From contig NC_020054.1 of NCBI RefSeq assembly GCF_000331105.1, positions 6,206,815 to 6,270,814 of the forward strand: a stretch of 64,000 bases of DNA, read 5' to 3'. The position numbers and the translations under genes are program-made. This DNA comes from Fibrella aestuarina BUZ 2. GTDB lineage: Bacteria > Bacteroidota > Bacteroidia > Cytophagales > Spirosomataceae. Shown here one piece after another: positions 45,286 through 53,869 of the stretch (the stretch's first letter is position 1; every line of letters starts with the position of its first letter). The notes under the pieces are model-generated. The model was not told where the DNA came from. It did not search any database and saw only the letters and a program-made list of their open reading frames with translations.

Positions 45286-45876
45286 ATGTCAAGAGGATTA
45301 ATTATTTTCGTCGTTGTGGCTGCCCTGTTGGGTATGTATGGCTGTAGCTCATACAACGGCTTAGTTGATAAAGACACGCAGGTCGACAAGTCCTGGGCCA
45401 ACGTGCAGACACAGTACCAACGCCGCGCCGACCTGATCCCGAATCTGGTAAAGACGGTTCAGGGAGCCGCTAATTTTGAGAAAAGCACCCTGCAAAGCGT
45501 CATTCAGGCCCGCGCCAACGCTACTGGCATCAACCTGAGCGCCGACCAGCTCACGCCCGAGAATATCCAGAAATTCCAGGCCGCGCAAGATCAGCTCAGT
45601 GGCTCACTCTCGCGCCTGTTGGCCGTTGCCGAAAGCTACCCACAGTTGAAAGCCACGCAGAACTTCTCGGAATTGCAGGCCCAACTGGAAGGCACCGAAA
45701 ACCGGATTTCAGTGGCCCGCAACGATTTCAACGGCGTCGCTACCGAATACAACCGGTCGGTACGGTCTTTCCCGAACAACATTTTCGCGGGTATCTTCGG
45801 GTTCAGCCGCAAGGGCTTATTCGAAGCCAGTCAGGCCGCCCAAACTGCCCCCACGGTTGATTTCGACACGAAATAA
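45286..45876 (+). CDS. LemA family protein
   Basis: The 196-residue protein has one N-terminal hydrophobic segment (IIFVVVAALLGMYGC, possibly lipidated at Cys20) and the LemA core: YNGLVDKDTQVDKSWANVQTQYQRRADLIPNLVKTVQGAANFEKSTL and YPQLKATQNFSELQAQLEGTENRISVARNDFN, long antiparallel helices. LemA proteins are membrane-linked helical bundles of unclear role, repeatedly found with TPM-domain proteins, as here. Confidence 0.95.
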   Translation: MSRGLIIFVVVAALLGMYGCSSYNGLVDKDTQVDKSWANVQTQYQRRADLIPNLVKTVQGAANFEKSTLQSVIQARANATGINLSADQLTPENIQKFQAAQDQLSGSLSRLLAVAESYPQLKATQNFSELQAQLEGTENRISVARNDFNGVATEYNRSVRSFPNNIFAGIFGFSRKGLFEASQAAQTAPTVDFDTK

Positions 45877-45885
45877 AAAGCATCT

Positions 45886-45970
45886 TATAATGTACAATGC
45901 ATAATGTACAATGGGTGGGACAGCAGACCGCTAGCGCGAAGCCATTGTTAATTGTGCATTGTACATTATA
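45886..45970. repeat. AATGTAC-family palindromic repeat, copy 2
   Basis: Arms at 45886-45914 (TATAATGTACAATGCATAAT and on) and 45942-45970 match at 26 of 29 positions. The inner ends are again CAATGG/CCATTG. It fills the spacer between the LemA and first TPM genes without separating an obvious operon. Confidence 0.8.
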
Positions 45971-45982
45971 CATTAATCACCT

Positions 45983-46408
45983 ATGACCCTCTCTCCAGAT
46001 CAGCAGGCGCAGTTGATGGCCGCCATTCGGCAGGCTGAGCGCGACACCTCGGGCGAAATTCGGGTGCATTTGGAAGAGCAATGCCCGGACGGTGACCCCG
46101 TCAAGCGCGCCATCGCCGTATTCAAGCACCTCGGCATGCACCAGACGAAGGAGCAAAACGGGGTGCTGTTCTACGTGGCATATGGCGACCGCAAATTTGC
46201 CGTCGTGGGCGATACGGGCATTGACGCCAAAGTGCCCGCGGGCTTCTGGGATGGTACCAAAAGCCTCATGCGGCAGCACTTCGCGGCTAATGATCTGGTG
46301 ACAGGCCTGAGTCTGGGCGTCGAGCAGGCGGGGCAGCAACTGAAGCAGTACTTCCCCTGCGCCCCCGACGACGTCAACGAGCTCCCCGACGATATCTCGT
46401 TCGGCTAA
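45983..46408 (+). CDS. TPM domain protein, cytosolic-type short form
   Basis: The 141-residue protein contains a TPM (YgcG/psb32-like) fold: LMAAIRQAERDTSGEIRVHLEEQC, GVLFYVAYGDRKFAVVGDTGIDAKVP and VTGLSLGVEQAGQQLKQYFPC. No signal peptide or membrane span is seen, unlike the second TPM protein downstream. The family was named from thylakoid and phosphatase proteins, but the bacterial role is unclear. It follows LemA and precedes the longer TPM protein. Confidence 0.88.
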   Translation: MTLSPDQQAQLMAAIRQAERDTSGEIRVHLEEQCPDGDPVKRAIAVFKHLGMHQTKEQNGVLFYVAYGDRKFAVVGDTGIDAKVPAGFWDGTKSLMRQHFAANDLVTGLSLGVEQAGQQLKQYFPCAPDDVNELPDDISFG

Positions 46409-46419
46409 GCACACCGAGC

Positions 46420-46482
46420 CGAAGCGCCAGCTTTGGCCCTACTGAAACCACCTGTTTGTAAACTACTGAAGCTGGCGCTTCG
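46420..46482. repeat. 14-bp inverted repeat between the two TPM genes
   Basis: CGAAGCGCCAGCTT at 46420-46433 is the exact reverse complement of 46469-46482, with a 35-base loop. It ends 14 bp before the GTG start of the next gene. Confidence 0.6.
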
Positions 46483-46496
46483 ACACGACACGCCTT

Positions 46497-47306
46497 GTGA
46501 ACGCACCTACTTTGCATACACGTCCCCTTTTGCTGCTTATCTGGGCGATCGGCCTGCTGGTTGCACCGCACCTGTGGGCGCAGCAGGTTCCCGATGATAA
46601 ATTACCCGCCCGCCCGGCACCACCCCGTTTGGTCAACGATCTGGTGGGGATGCTATCCCCCGGTGAGCAGGTGCAGCTGGAGCAAAAGCTAGTGACCTAC
46701 AACGACTCGACCTCGTCGCAGGTGACCATCGTGATTGTCAAATCGACGCAGCCCTACGAACCCGCCGACTATGCCTTCTCAATCGGGCGGAAGTGGGGTG
46801 TGGGCCAGAAAGGTAAAAACAACGGCCTGGTGCTGCTTTGGGCCACCGGCGACCGGAAGATCTATATCGCCACCGGCCGGGGGCTGGAAGGTGCCATTCC
46901 CGACGCCATTGCCAAGCGCATTGTCAGCCAGATTATTGCCCCCAATTTCAAGCAGCAACAGTATTACCAGGGCCTCGACGAAGCCACGACCGAGATATTC
47001 CGGCGGGCCAGCGGCGAGTATAAGGCCGACCCGGCCGATACCGAAGAAGGCAGTCCGGTGGGTACGTTCCTGATCATCGCGTTCATTATTTTCTTCCTCT
47101 ACATCTTCATCAAATCGCGCGGTGGTGGCCGGGGCGGCACCGGCTATCGCGGGGGTGGCGGTCCCGTTTTCTTCCCCTACAGCACCTTCTCAGGCTGGGG
47201 CAATTCCTCGGGCAACTGGGGCGGTGGCGGCAGCAGCGGCGGCGGTGGCTTTGGTGGATTCGGCGGCGGCGACTTTGGAGGCGGCGGCGCGGGCGGCGAC
47301 TATTAA
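46497..47306 (+). CDS. TPM domain membrane protein with Gly-rich tail (YgcG type)
   Basis: The 269-residue protein starts with GTG, has a signal peptide (about residues 8-29, ending LWAQQ), a TPM domain (about 45-175: LVNDLVGMLSPGEQVQLEQKL, SSQVTIVIVKST, NNGLVLLWATGDRKIYIATGRGLEGAIPDA), one membrane span (about 188-203, TFLIIAFIIFFLYIFI) and a long Gly/Ser-rich tail ending GGGGAGGDY, as in YgcG proteins. No in-frame ATG is available upstream of the domain. It completes the LemA-TPM-TPM set. Confidence 0.9.
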   Translation: MNAPTLHTRPLLLLIWAIGLLVAPHLWAQQVPDDKLPARPAPPRLVNDLVGMLSPGEQVQLEQKLVTYNDSTSSQVTIVIVKSTQPYEPADYAFSIGRKWGVGQKGKNNGLVLLWATGDRKIYIATGRGLEGAIPDAIAKRIVSQIIAPNFKQQQYYQGLDEATTEIFRRASGEYKADPADTEEGSPVGTFLIIAFIIFFLYIFIKSRGGGRGGTGYRGGGGPVFFPYSTFSGWGNSSGNWGGGGSSGGGGFGGFGGGDFGGGGAGGDY

Positions 47307-47316
47307 GGTTGCGCGC

Positions 47317-47889
47317 TTATTGCACCGTTCCTTCTACGTCGAACGCTTTTTTATCGGCGATGACCAGGTGCTGAAAACCGCTCAGGCGGTAATGCTGAAT
47401 GGCCCATTGGTCGGCCTGATTCAAGCCGCTTTCCAGCACGATTCGCCGCTCCGAATTGTAGAGCGGGTTTTGGGTAGCCAACGTAGCCTCGATGCGTCGG
47501 GGTTGGTGCGTGGCCGAATCCAGTTGTACCATCAACCGACGAACGGTCAGGTTTTTCTCCGTCGGTTTCAGCGTGTACAGGTACGTTAGCGAATCGGGGC
47601 GGGCCGTGGCGTAGCTTTGCCGCAGGGCAGGCTTGTTGATATCGGCCTGCTTGAACAACTCCAGTTCGCGGCTCCAGTTGAGGGTTTTCAACGTCAGATG
47701 TTGCGTATTGCCCGCCATCTGAGCACGTTTGATCACCGTTGGCTTTACTTTCGATAAGGCGGCAATTTGCTTATCAACGTACCCAGCCACATCATAATAG
47801 GCCGGAACAGCCTGTTGCTGCGTCGATTTCTCACAAGCCGATGCGCCCAGAAGAGCAGCGAAGGCAGCCACGTATTTCACACAAACCAT
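47317..47889 (-). CDS. Hypothetical lipoprotein, 190 residues
   Basis: I do not recognise a family. The protein has a lipoprotein signal (AAFAALLGASAC, Cys about residue 19), then YYDVAGYVDKQIAALSKVKPTVIKRAQ and LNWSRELELFKQADINKPALRQSY, followed by strand-rich segments (LTVRRLMVQLDSATHQPRRIEATLA, RRIVLESGLNQADQWAIQHYRLSGFQHLVI). This layout is often seen in small Bacteroidota cell-envelope lipoproteins. The start at 47889 puts the basic residue just before the hydrophobic core. Its stop faces the TPM gene with 10 bp between. Confidence 0.75.
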   Translation of the reverse strand: MVCVKYVAAFAALLGASACEKSTQQQAVPAYYDVAGYVDKQIAALSKVKPTVIKRAQMAGNTQHLTLKTLNWSRELELFKQADINKPALRQSYATARPDSLTYLYTLKPTEKNLTVRRLMVQLDSATHQPRRIEATLATQNPLYNSERRIVLESGLNQADQWAIQHYRLSGFQHLVIADKKAFDVEGTVQ

Positions 47890-47914
47890 ACTGATTGATA
47901 ACGCATTAAGCAAA

Positions 47915-47951
47915 AACGAATAGAGCCGGTCGATGACCGGCTCTATTCGTT
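47915..47951 (-). terminator. Intrinsic terminator of the fadD-like gene
   Basis: A perfect 17-bp stem (47915-47931 with 47935-47951) and a 3-base loop is followed on the minus strand by TTTTT. It lies 35 bp past the stop of the acyl-CoA ligase gene and just upstream of the lipoprotein gene. Confidence 0.88.
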
Positions 47952-47985
47952 ACATTTTCGGCTCAGAAACAATTCCCGATAAGCC

Positions 47986-49701
47986 TTACTTCGTTGGGGT
48001 CTTGGCCAGTTCTTCGTCGCGCAGGGGCTTCCGCAGAATCTTGCCTACGTTCGATTTGGGCAGTTCAGTACGGAATTCAACGAGCTTGGGCACCTTATAA
48101 CCCGTCAGGTTTTCTTTGCAATAGCCTCGCACCTGCTCTTCGCTCAGGGCCGGGTCTTTTTTCACGACAAATACCTTCACGGTCTCGCCTGACTTCTCGT
48201 TGGGAACGCCAATGCAGGCGACTTCGAGCACGCCGGGGCACTGCGACACCACCTCTTCAATTTCGTTGGGATACACGTTGAAACCCGACACCAGAATCAT
48301 GTCTTTCTTGCGGTCCACGATCTTGAAGAAACCGTCGGCATCCTGAACGCCCACGTCGCCGGTCTTAAACCACTCGCCTTCCATCACCTTGGCGGTTTCG
48401 TCGGGTCGATTGTAGTAGCCTTTGAACACCTGCGGCCCGCGCGCCCAGATTTCGCCGGGCTGGCCAAGCGGGGCCTCAGTCCCGTCGTCCTGCACGCATT
48501 TCATGTCAGTGCTCGGCCAGGGAACGCCGATCGTGCCCACACGCGAGGTGCCATCGACGGGGTTGGAACTCAGTACCGGCGACGTTTCCGACAGGCCGTA
48601 CCCTTCGGCAGGTACGTTGCCGGTCATCTTTTGCCAGCGATCCGCCACCGACGTTTGCAGGGCCATGCCCCCCGCCGACGTTACTTTCAACTGGCTCCAG
48701 TCGACCTCGTTGATGCGCGGGTGGTTGAGCAAGCCGTTGTACAGGGTATTCAGACCGGTAAAGGCGGTTACCTTATATTTTTTCAGATCGTCGATAAAGG
48801 CGTTGAGGTCGCGCGGATTCGTGATAAGCAGGTTCATGCTCCCGCTTTTCAGCGCGGCCAGCGCATTGGTTGTCAGCGCGTATACGTGATAAAGCGGCAG
48901 CGCGGCAACAATAATACCCTCACCCGCCGGGATCCCCGCCGGTGCCATCCAGGCGTCCTGCGCCTCCACGTTGGCGATGATGTTCCGGTGCGTCAGCGCG
49001 GCCCCTTTTGAGACGCCCGTGGTGCCGCCCGTATACTGCACAAAGGCCAGATCGGTGTTTTTGATGCTGACCGGTTGCATCGGCTGCCGACTGCCGCGGC
49101 TCAGGGCGTCGTTGAACGAAATGGCGCCGGGCAGGCTGTAGGCCGGCACCAGCTTCTTCACATACTTCACGACGGCGTTGACGATCTGCTTCTTGGGAAA
49201 GCCCAGCCGGTCGCCAATCTCCGTGACGACCACGTGCTCAATGTCGGTTTGGGCGATGATCTTTTCCAGGTTACTGGCAAAGTTGGCCAGAATGACAATC
49301 GCCTTCGCGCCCGAATCCTTAAACTGATGCTGCATTTCGCGGGGCGTATACAGCGGGTTGGTGTTCACGACGGTCATACCCGCGCGCAGAATCCCGAACA
49401 TGGCGATGGGGTATTGCAGCAGATTGGGCATCTGCACCACCACGCGGTCGCCCGGTTTCAGGCCCAGTTCATGTTGCAGAAACGACGCAAATTGCTTCGA
49501 CTGTGCTTCGAGCTCGGCAAAGGTGATCTGCTTGCCCATGCAGGCATAAGCGGGCCGGTCGGCATACCGACGGCACCCATCTTCGATCAGCGCAGCCAGC
49601 GAGGGGTAAGCGTCGGGGTTGATTTCAGTAGGTACGCCCTTCGGATAGAACTTGGTCCAGGGTCGGGCGCGGTCCAACGTATTGATGGTTGTCGATTCCA
49701 T
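47986..49701 (-). CDS. fadD: Long-chain fatty acid-CoA ligase
   Basis: The 571-residue enzyme activates fatty acids with ATP and CoA. It shows the AMP-binding motif VQYTGGTTGVSKGAALTHRN, then YGLSETSPVL, GEIWARGPQVFKGY, GEWFKTGDVGVQDADGFFKIVDRKKDMILVSGFNVYP and a C-terminal Lys in KSNVGKILRKPLRDEE. The length and motifs fit FadD-type ligases. It is followed by a strong terminator and preceded by a perfect -7 element at 49734-49741. Confidence 0.93.
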   Translation of the reverse strand: MESTTINTLDRARPWTKFYPKGVPTEINPDAYPSLAALIEDGCRRYADRPAYACMGKQITFAELEAQSKQFASFLQHELGLKPGDRVVVQMPNLLQYPIAMFGILRAGMTVVNTNPLYTPREMQHQFKDSGAKAIVILANFASNLEKIIAQTDIEHVVVTEIGDRLGFPKKQIVNAVVKYVKKLVPAYSLPGAISFNDALSRGSRQPMQPVSIKNTDLAFVQYTGGTTGVSKGAALTHRNIIANVEAQDAWMAPAGIPAGEGIIVAALPLYHVYALTTNALAALKSGSMNLLITNPRDLNAFIDDLKKYKVTAFTGLNTLYNGLLNHPRINEVDWSQLKVTSAGGMALQTSVADRWQKMTGNVPAEGYGLSETSPVLSSNPVDGTSRVGTIGVPWPSTDMKCVQDDGTEAPLGQPGEIWARGPQVFKGYYNRPDETAKVMEGEWFKTGDVGVQDADGFFKIVDRKKDMILVSGFNVYPNEIEEVVSQCPGVLEVACIGVPNEKSGETVKVFVVKKDPALSEEQVRGYCKENLTGYKVPKLVEFRTELPKSNVGKILRKPLRDEELAKTPTK

Positions 49702-49733
49702 GTAGGTGCTTGGGGCAGTTGTAGATTATCTAT

Positions 49734-49741
49734 CAAAAATA
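49734..49741 (-). promoter_or_regulatory. Candidate -7 element of the fadD-like gene
   Basis: The minus strand reads TATTTTTG, matching TAnnTTTG, 33-40 bases before the ATG at 49701, which implies a leader of about 26 bases. Confidence 0.4.
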
Positions 49742-49813
49742 CGATTAAAGCCAGAAAGGTTTTGACCGTACTGACAAATAAGCCATTAGAAGCCAATTAG
49801 TCTCGTTTGTCGC

Positions 49814-50500
49814 TTATAACGTTAGCAGAACCAGCACGGCGTTATTGGAGAGCGCTTCAAACTCCAGCACGTCGGCCTGCCGGTAGTGCAACGACAGTCC
49901 ATCGCCCGACTGTAGCAGCCGGTTGGCCACCTCGAACGCGCCCTGCACGATATAGACGAATACACGCTGCTCCGCCGTATCGATGGCTATCGAGGCATCA
50001 TGGCGCCCATCGAACCGGCCAATGTAACCGGCCTGCTTACCCGCTTGCCAGAATGGCAGCAGTTGATTAGGCACCGATAGATCGAACGTCGTTGGGGCGG
50101 AAGCGACCGTCGAACCCGGCTTTACGTGCAGGCCAAGGTGCAGAAACTGAATCGTCTCGGTTTCGTACGGATTGATCAGGGTGTAGGGTTGGCCGGGAGC
50201 CAGCGGCAACGTACCTGCCTGTCCCGGTTCCAGAAACTGCGTGCTTCCGCCAAGCTGGTATTCCAACCCACCCACAAGAGGCAGCAAAACGACCGTAGCA
50301 ACCTCCTCAGCCGACGAAACCAAACTGGCAGCGGGGGCTAGTCGCTCGTCGTTCAACCAGACCAACGGGCCAAACGGCTCGCGCCCTTCGGCCGTATAGC
50401 CAACGACGTTGAAGGTGAATAGCCGTTGCGCGCCGTTGGCCTCGGTATAGCCGCGCTGATCGGCCACAAAAATCTGCGCTTCGGTGCGGGTATCCATCAA
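49814..50500 (-). CDS. Pirin/YhaK-like bicupin protein
   Basis: The 228-residue protein has two cupin-like halves. The first holds FGPLVWLNDERLAP and GGLEYQLGGSTQFLEPGQAGTLPLAPGQPYTLINP; the second holds GRFDGRHDASIAIDTAEQRVFVYIVQGAFEVANRLLQSGDGLSLH. This is the layout of pirin-related and YhaK-like proteins, some of which have quercetinase activity. The typical pirin metal histidines are not clearly present, so catalytic activity is doubtful. Its start codon abuts the stop of the upstream 175-residue gene, suggesting coupled translation. Confidence 0.6.
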   Translation of the reverse strand: MMDTRTEAQIFVADQRGYTEANGAQRLFTFNVVGYTAEGREPFGPLVWLNDERLAPAASLVSSAEEVATVVLLPLVGGLEYQLGGSTQFLEPGQAGTLPLAPGQPYTLINPYETETIQFLHLGLHVKPGSTVASAPTTFDLSVPNQLLPFWQAGKQAGYIGRFDGRHDASIAIDTAEQRVFVYIVQGAFEVANRLLQSGDGLSLHYRQADVLEFEALSNNAVLVLLTL

Positions 50501-51028
50501 TCAGTGGAGCTCGGGACGGTAGGGTTGAAACGACCAGATACTAGTGGTCGGCGGCAGGGCAATTAGTTCGGTGCTGATGTCGCTGCCCGCCTGCCAGTCG
50601 GCGCGTTTGTCGCCAATGGCGAGCAGCAGTTGGTCGGCCACGGTATCAAACCAGGTGAGCGGATCACTATAAAAGTAAATAGCGATCTGGTGCGCCTCTT
50701 TCTGCGTCACATGCGAGGCTACGATCTCGAATTTGAAGTTCGTAAACGGCAGGCACGGCTTTCCGAAAGCGTTGACTACGTCGGGCATGATTTGCTCCAA
50801 CTGGCGCAGGTAACCCACTGCCACCCGGCTCGTCAGGTAATGCAGTTGCTCGGCGTTGGGTACGTTGGCCAGCAACTCTCGGAACGTGGGATATTGCCCC
50901 GCCGGGTCATACTGCTGCGCCTGCATGTAGAACTCCTGGTGCGTGTCGTCGAACACCGCCTTATCCCACGGCTTTGTCGACGCCGCGTCGATCCGTTTCT
51001 GGTAGCACAGCCGAATGAGTCCTTTCAT
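50501..51028 (-). CDS. Hypothetical protein, 175 residues
   Basis: I do not recognise this protein. It is soluble with no signal peptide. The N-terminus (MKGLIRLCYQKRIDAASTKPWDKAVFDDTHQEFYMQAQQYDPAGQYP) and the middle (LTSRVAVGYLRQLEQIMPDVVNAFGK, YFYSDPLTWFDTVADQLLLAIGD) look mainly helical. It ends directly before the start of the pirin-like gene, with no gap, so the two are likely one operon and may act together. A hairpin of the AAACCTATAAGG family lies 13 bp upstream. Confidence 0.65.
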   Translation of the reverse strand: MKGLIRLCYQKRIDAASTKPWDKAVFDDTHQEFYMQAQQYDPAGQYPTFRELLANVPNAEQLHYLTSRVAVGYLRQLEQIMPDVVNAFGKPCLPFTNFKFEIVASHVTQKEAHQIAIYFYSDPLTWFDTVADQLLLAIGDKRADWQAGSDISTELIALPPTTSIWSFQPYRPELH

Positions 51029-51041
51029 ACAGTCAACTAGA

Positions 51042-51074
51042 AAACCTATAAGGTTTCTAAAACCTTATAGGTTT
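51042..51074. terminator. AAACCTATAAGGT-family hairpin, copy 1 (after nadA)
   Basis: AAACCTATAAGGTTT at 51042-51056 is the exact reverse complement of 51060-51074, with a 3-base loop. It lies 15 bp past the nadA stop. A copy with 13 of 15 identical arm bases or more is found at 54933-54965. Confidence 0.75.
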
Positions 51075-51089
51075 GGGGTAAGCTATAGC

Positions 51090-52091
51090 TCACTTACTCA
51101 TTTCCAACATGCGCAGCACCGAGGCTTCGGCTTTTACGCGCACCTCTTCCGGTACGTGGATTTCGGGCAGTTCGTAGTACAGCGTGTTGTACAGCTTTTC
51201 GAGCGTGTTCATCTTCATGTACGGGCACTCCGAGCAGGCGCAGGTGTTATTTTCATTGGCCGGGGCCGGGATGATCTTCTTGTTCGGAACCGCCTGCCGC
51301 ATCTTGTGCAGAATACCGGCTTCGGTACCCACGATAAACTCCGTTTCAGGCTGCTCGACTACATAGTTCAGCAGTGCCGTGGTCGAGCCCACAAAGTCGG
51401 CGTGGATCAGGATGTGCTCCTGGCACTCGGGGTGGGCGATGAACTTGGCGTTGGGATACTTAGCCCGCAGGTCGTTCAATTTTTCCAGCGAAATGTCGAT
51501 GTGCACGATGCAGGCGCCATCCCACAGCACCATATCGCGACCCGTCTTCTTCGATACAAACCGACCCAGGTTGGCGTCGGGTGCGAAGATGATTTTCTGA
51601 TCGGCAGGCAGACTCTGCACGATTTTCAGCGCGTTGGACGACGTAACGATGATGTCGGACAGCGCCTTGATCTCGGCCGAACAGTTGATGTACGACAGCA
51701 CGATATGGTCAGGGTACTGCGCTTTGAAGGCGGCAAACTTATCGGCGGGAGCCGAGTCGGCCAGCGAGCAGCCCGCGTTCATGTCGGGGATGATCACTTT
51801 CTTGTCGGGCGACAGAATCTTGGCGGTTTCGCCCATGAAGTGTACCCCGCAAAACACGATAATGTCGGCGTCGGTCGCGGCTGCCTGCTGACTCAGGCCC
51901 AGGCTATCCCCGACGAAATCGGCCAGGTCCTGAATGTCTTCGTCGACGTAATAGTGCGCCAGAATGACGGCGTTTTTTTCCTGCTTCATCCGCCGGATAC
52001 CGTCCATCAGTTCCTGTTTATCTCTCGGTGCCGACCGGCTAACGTACCCGATCTGGCGAACTTCCTCTTCAATAGTGAGTGGCATTGTCAT
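51090..52091 (-). CDS. nadA: Quinolinate synthase
   Basis: The 333-residue [4Fe-4S] enzyme condenses iminoaspartate with dihydroxyacetone phosphate to quinolinate. It shows [68 protein letters not shown] followed by [22 protein letters not shown] and [15 protein letters not shown], including the cysteines expected as cluster ligands. It acts after NadB (30299-31882) and before NadC (52919-53752). Confidence 0.97.
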   Translation of the reverse strand: MTMPLTIEEEVRQIGYVSRSAPRDKQELMDGIRRMKQEKNAVILAHYYVDEDIQDLADFVGDSLGLSQQAAATDADIIVFCGVHFMGETAKILSPDKKVIIPDMNAGCSLADSAPADKFAAFKAQYPDHIVLSYINCSAEIKALSDIIVTSSNALKIVQSLPADQKIIFAPDANLGRFVSKKTGRDMVLWDGACIVHIDISLEKLNDLRAKYPNAKFIAHPECQEHILIHADFVGSTTALLNYVVEQPETEFIVGTEAGILHKMRQAVPNKKIIPAPANENNTCACSECPYMKMNTLEKLYNTLYYELPEIHVPEEVRVKAEASVLRMLEMSK

Positions 52092-52153
52092 GGTGCTGAC
52101 GACTATAAAATGAATATTGTATGATGAACAATGACGAGCGGCAGCTGTTGGCT

Positions 52154-52813
52154 TCAGCTCAACAACGCACGTAACGCCATTACATTGGCGGTGTTATCAA
52201 AAAGTGACTTGACCGGAATGGCGAATTCCGACAACACGGCACTGCTTACCGACTGACTCACCCGGAACGTACCCGTAGCGGCGTAGGCTTCCGTATCGGC
52301 GTCGATCGAGAAGGTTTCGACCGTCTGCCGTGTTGGGTCGATGATCCAATACTCCGCTACGCCGTGGGCTGCGTAATCTTCAAACTTTACTTCCCGGTCG
52401 TTCTTTTTCTTGCTTTCCGACAGCACTTCCACAACCAGATCGGGAGCTGGGTAATACAGCGAGTCGGGGGCTATAGACGCCGCCTTTTCTGGGCCGAAAT
52501 AGCAGATGTCGGGCTCATAACTATTACGACTTAGCTCGACTAAAGCCTTCTCAACCCGGACTGCGCCAAGGTTATGCGCACTGACAAACACATTTAGCAA
52601 CGTACCCAGATGCATAACAACCAGATTGTGCTTATCTAACGCCGGTGAATGCACAACGATTTCGCCGTTGATAAACTCGGTTTTCATATCCTCGTCCATC
52701 CATTCGTAGAACGCCCGTCGGCGGTTCTGTTCTTCGTGCAAAATCGCCTGCACCTGCTGAATAATCTTGGGTGCCTGCGATGATTCCAGTAATTGAGCAG
52801 CCAGTTCGGTCAT
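52154..52813 (-). CDS. Uma2 family (DUF820) restriction endonuclease-like protein
   Basis: The 219-residue protein carries the PD-(D/E)xK-like core of the Uma2 family: [79 protein letters not shown]. The family is widespread, usually as stand-alone genes, with no clear function. The ATG at 52813 is chosen because the longer frame reads into a dispersed inverted repeat. It sits between nadA and nadC, both in the same direction, and interrupts what might be a nad pair. Confidence 0.9.
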   Translation of the reverse strand: MTELAAQLLESSQAPKIIQQVQAILHEEQNRRRAFYEWMDEDMKTEFINGEIVVHSPALDKHNLVVMHLGTLLNVFVSAHNLGAVRVEKALVELSRNSYEPDICYFGPEKAASIAPDSLYYPAPDLVVEVLSESKKKNDREVKFEDYAAHGVAEYWIIDPTRQTVETFSIDADTEAYAATGTFRVSQSVSSAVLSEFAIPVKSLFDNTANVMALRALLS

Positions 52814-52829
52814 GGTGGCACTTGGTGTT

Positions 52830-52919
52830 AATGTATACTGAACAATGTACAATGAATAATGGCTCCGCTCAGCCATGCTCTATCACTTATTGTACATCGT
52901 GCATTGTTCAGTATACATT
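52830..52919. repeat. AATGTAC-family palindromic repeat, copy 3
   Basis: The outer 18 bp at 52830-52847 (AATGTATACTGAACAATG) are the exact reverse complement of 52902-52919; the inside pairs partly through AATGTACAAT and ATTGTACAT. The right end reaches the last base of the nadC stop codon, so the element abuts that gene. Confidence 0.75.
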
Positions 52920-53752
52920 CAAAAAGCTTTCAGGCTCAGGTCCAGGCTTTTGACGTGGTGGGTCAGGGCACCCGACGAGATATAGTCGACGCCGGTTTCA
53001 GCGTAGGCGCGTAGGTTGTCCATGTTGATGCCGCCCGACGCCTCGGTGATCACACGCCCGTTGATGAGGCGTACCATATCGCGCAAATCGGCCGGGGCGA
53101 AGTTATCCAGCAGCATGCGGGTCAGGTGCCCTACGGCGAGGGCTTCCTCCACTTCGGCGCGGTTGCGCACTTCTACCTCGATAGGCAGGTTACGGCCCGT
53201 ATCGGCCAGATATTGCACCGCCTGCTGTACGGCTTTGGTCAGGCTTCCGGCATAATCGACGTGGTTGTCTTTGATCAGGATCATGTCGTAGAGCCCGAAG
53301 CGGTGATTGACCCCACCACCGATTTTCACGGCCATCTTTTCGCAGATGCGGAAATTGGGCGTGGTTTTGCGGGTGTCGAGCAGTTTGCAGCGGGTGCCTT
53401 CCAGCACATTGACCATCTGCCTCGTGTGGGTGGCGATGCCGCTCATGCGTTGCATGCAGTTGAGTACCAGCCGTTCGGCGGTCAGAATGTTGCGGGCGTT
53501 GCCAGCCACCGTCAGCACGATATCGCCGGGTTTGATGGGTGAGCCGTCGGTCATCAGCACATCGACCTGAAACGCCGGGTCGACTTCATGGAAGATGGCC
53601 TGCGCGACCTCCACGCCCGCCAGGATACCGGCTTCTTTCACCAGCAGGCGGGCGCGTTTCTGCGCATCGGCCGGAATGGTACTGAGTGAGGTGTGGTCGC
53701 CGTCGCCGACATCTTCTGCCAGCGCCAGGCGGATAAATTCAGTGAGTGTCAT
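52919..53752 (-). CDS. nadC: Nicotinate-nucleotide pyrophosphorylase (carboxylating)
   Basis: The 277-residue enzyme turns quinolinate and PRPP into nicotinate mononucleotide. It has LALAEDVGDGDHTSLSTIPADAQKRARLLVKEAGILAG, LNCMQRMSGIATHTRQMV, LLDTRKTTPNFRICEKMAVKIGGGVNHRFGLYDMILIKDNH, EVEVRNRAEVEEAL and ITEASGGINMDNLRAYAETGVDYISSGALTH, all NadC hallmarks. With NadB and NadA it completes de novo NAD synthesis in this window. Confidence 0.97.
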   Translation of the reverse strand: MTLTEFIRLALAEDVGDGDHTSLSTIPADAQKRARLLVKEAGILAGVEVAQAIFHEVDPAFQVDVLMTDGSPIKPGDIVLTVAGNARNILTAERLVLNCMQRMSGIATHTRQMVNVLEGTRCKLLDTRKTTPNFRICEKMAVKIGGGVNHRFGLYDMILIKDNHVDYAGSLTKAVQQAVQYLADTGRNLPIEVEVRNRAEVEEALAVGHLTRMLLDNFAPADLRDMVRLINGRVITEASGGINMDNLRAYAETGVDYISSGALTHHVKSLDLSLKAF

Positions 53753-53758
53753 GGAATG

Positions 53759-53856
53759 AAAGAGTGAACGAGATAAAGAGCGAACGAGTGAGCGTTGCTA
53801 CAGAACGTACCCAGGCCAAGCCTTCACTCTTTCGCTCTTTATCTTTTTCACTCTTT
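53759..53856. repeat. Imperfect 32-bp inverted repeat between nadC and the alcohol dehydrogenase gene
   Basis: GAAAGAGTGAACGAGATAAA and on (53759-53790) pairs with 53825-53856 with about three mismatches. The spacer also carries an AACGTACC motif at 53804-53811. It lies 13 bp from the stop of the dehydrogenase gene, whose end it probably marks. Confidence 0.65.
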
Positions 53857-53869
53857 GGTTTCCCCAAAT

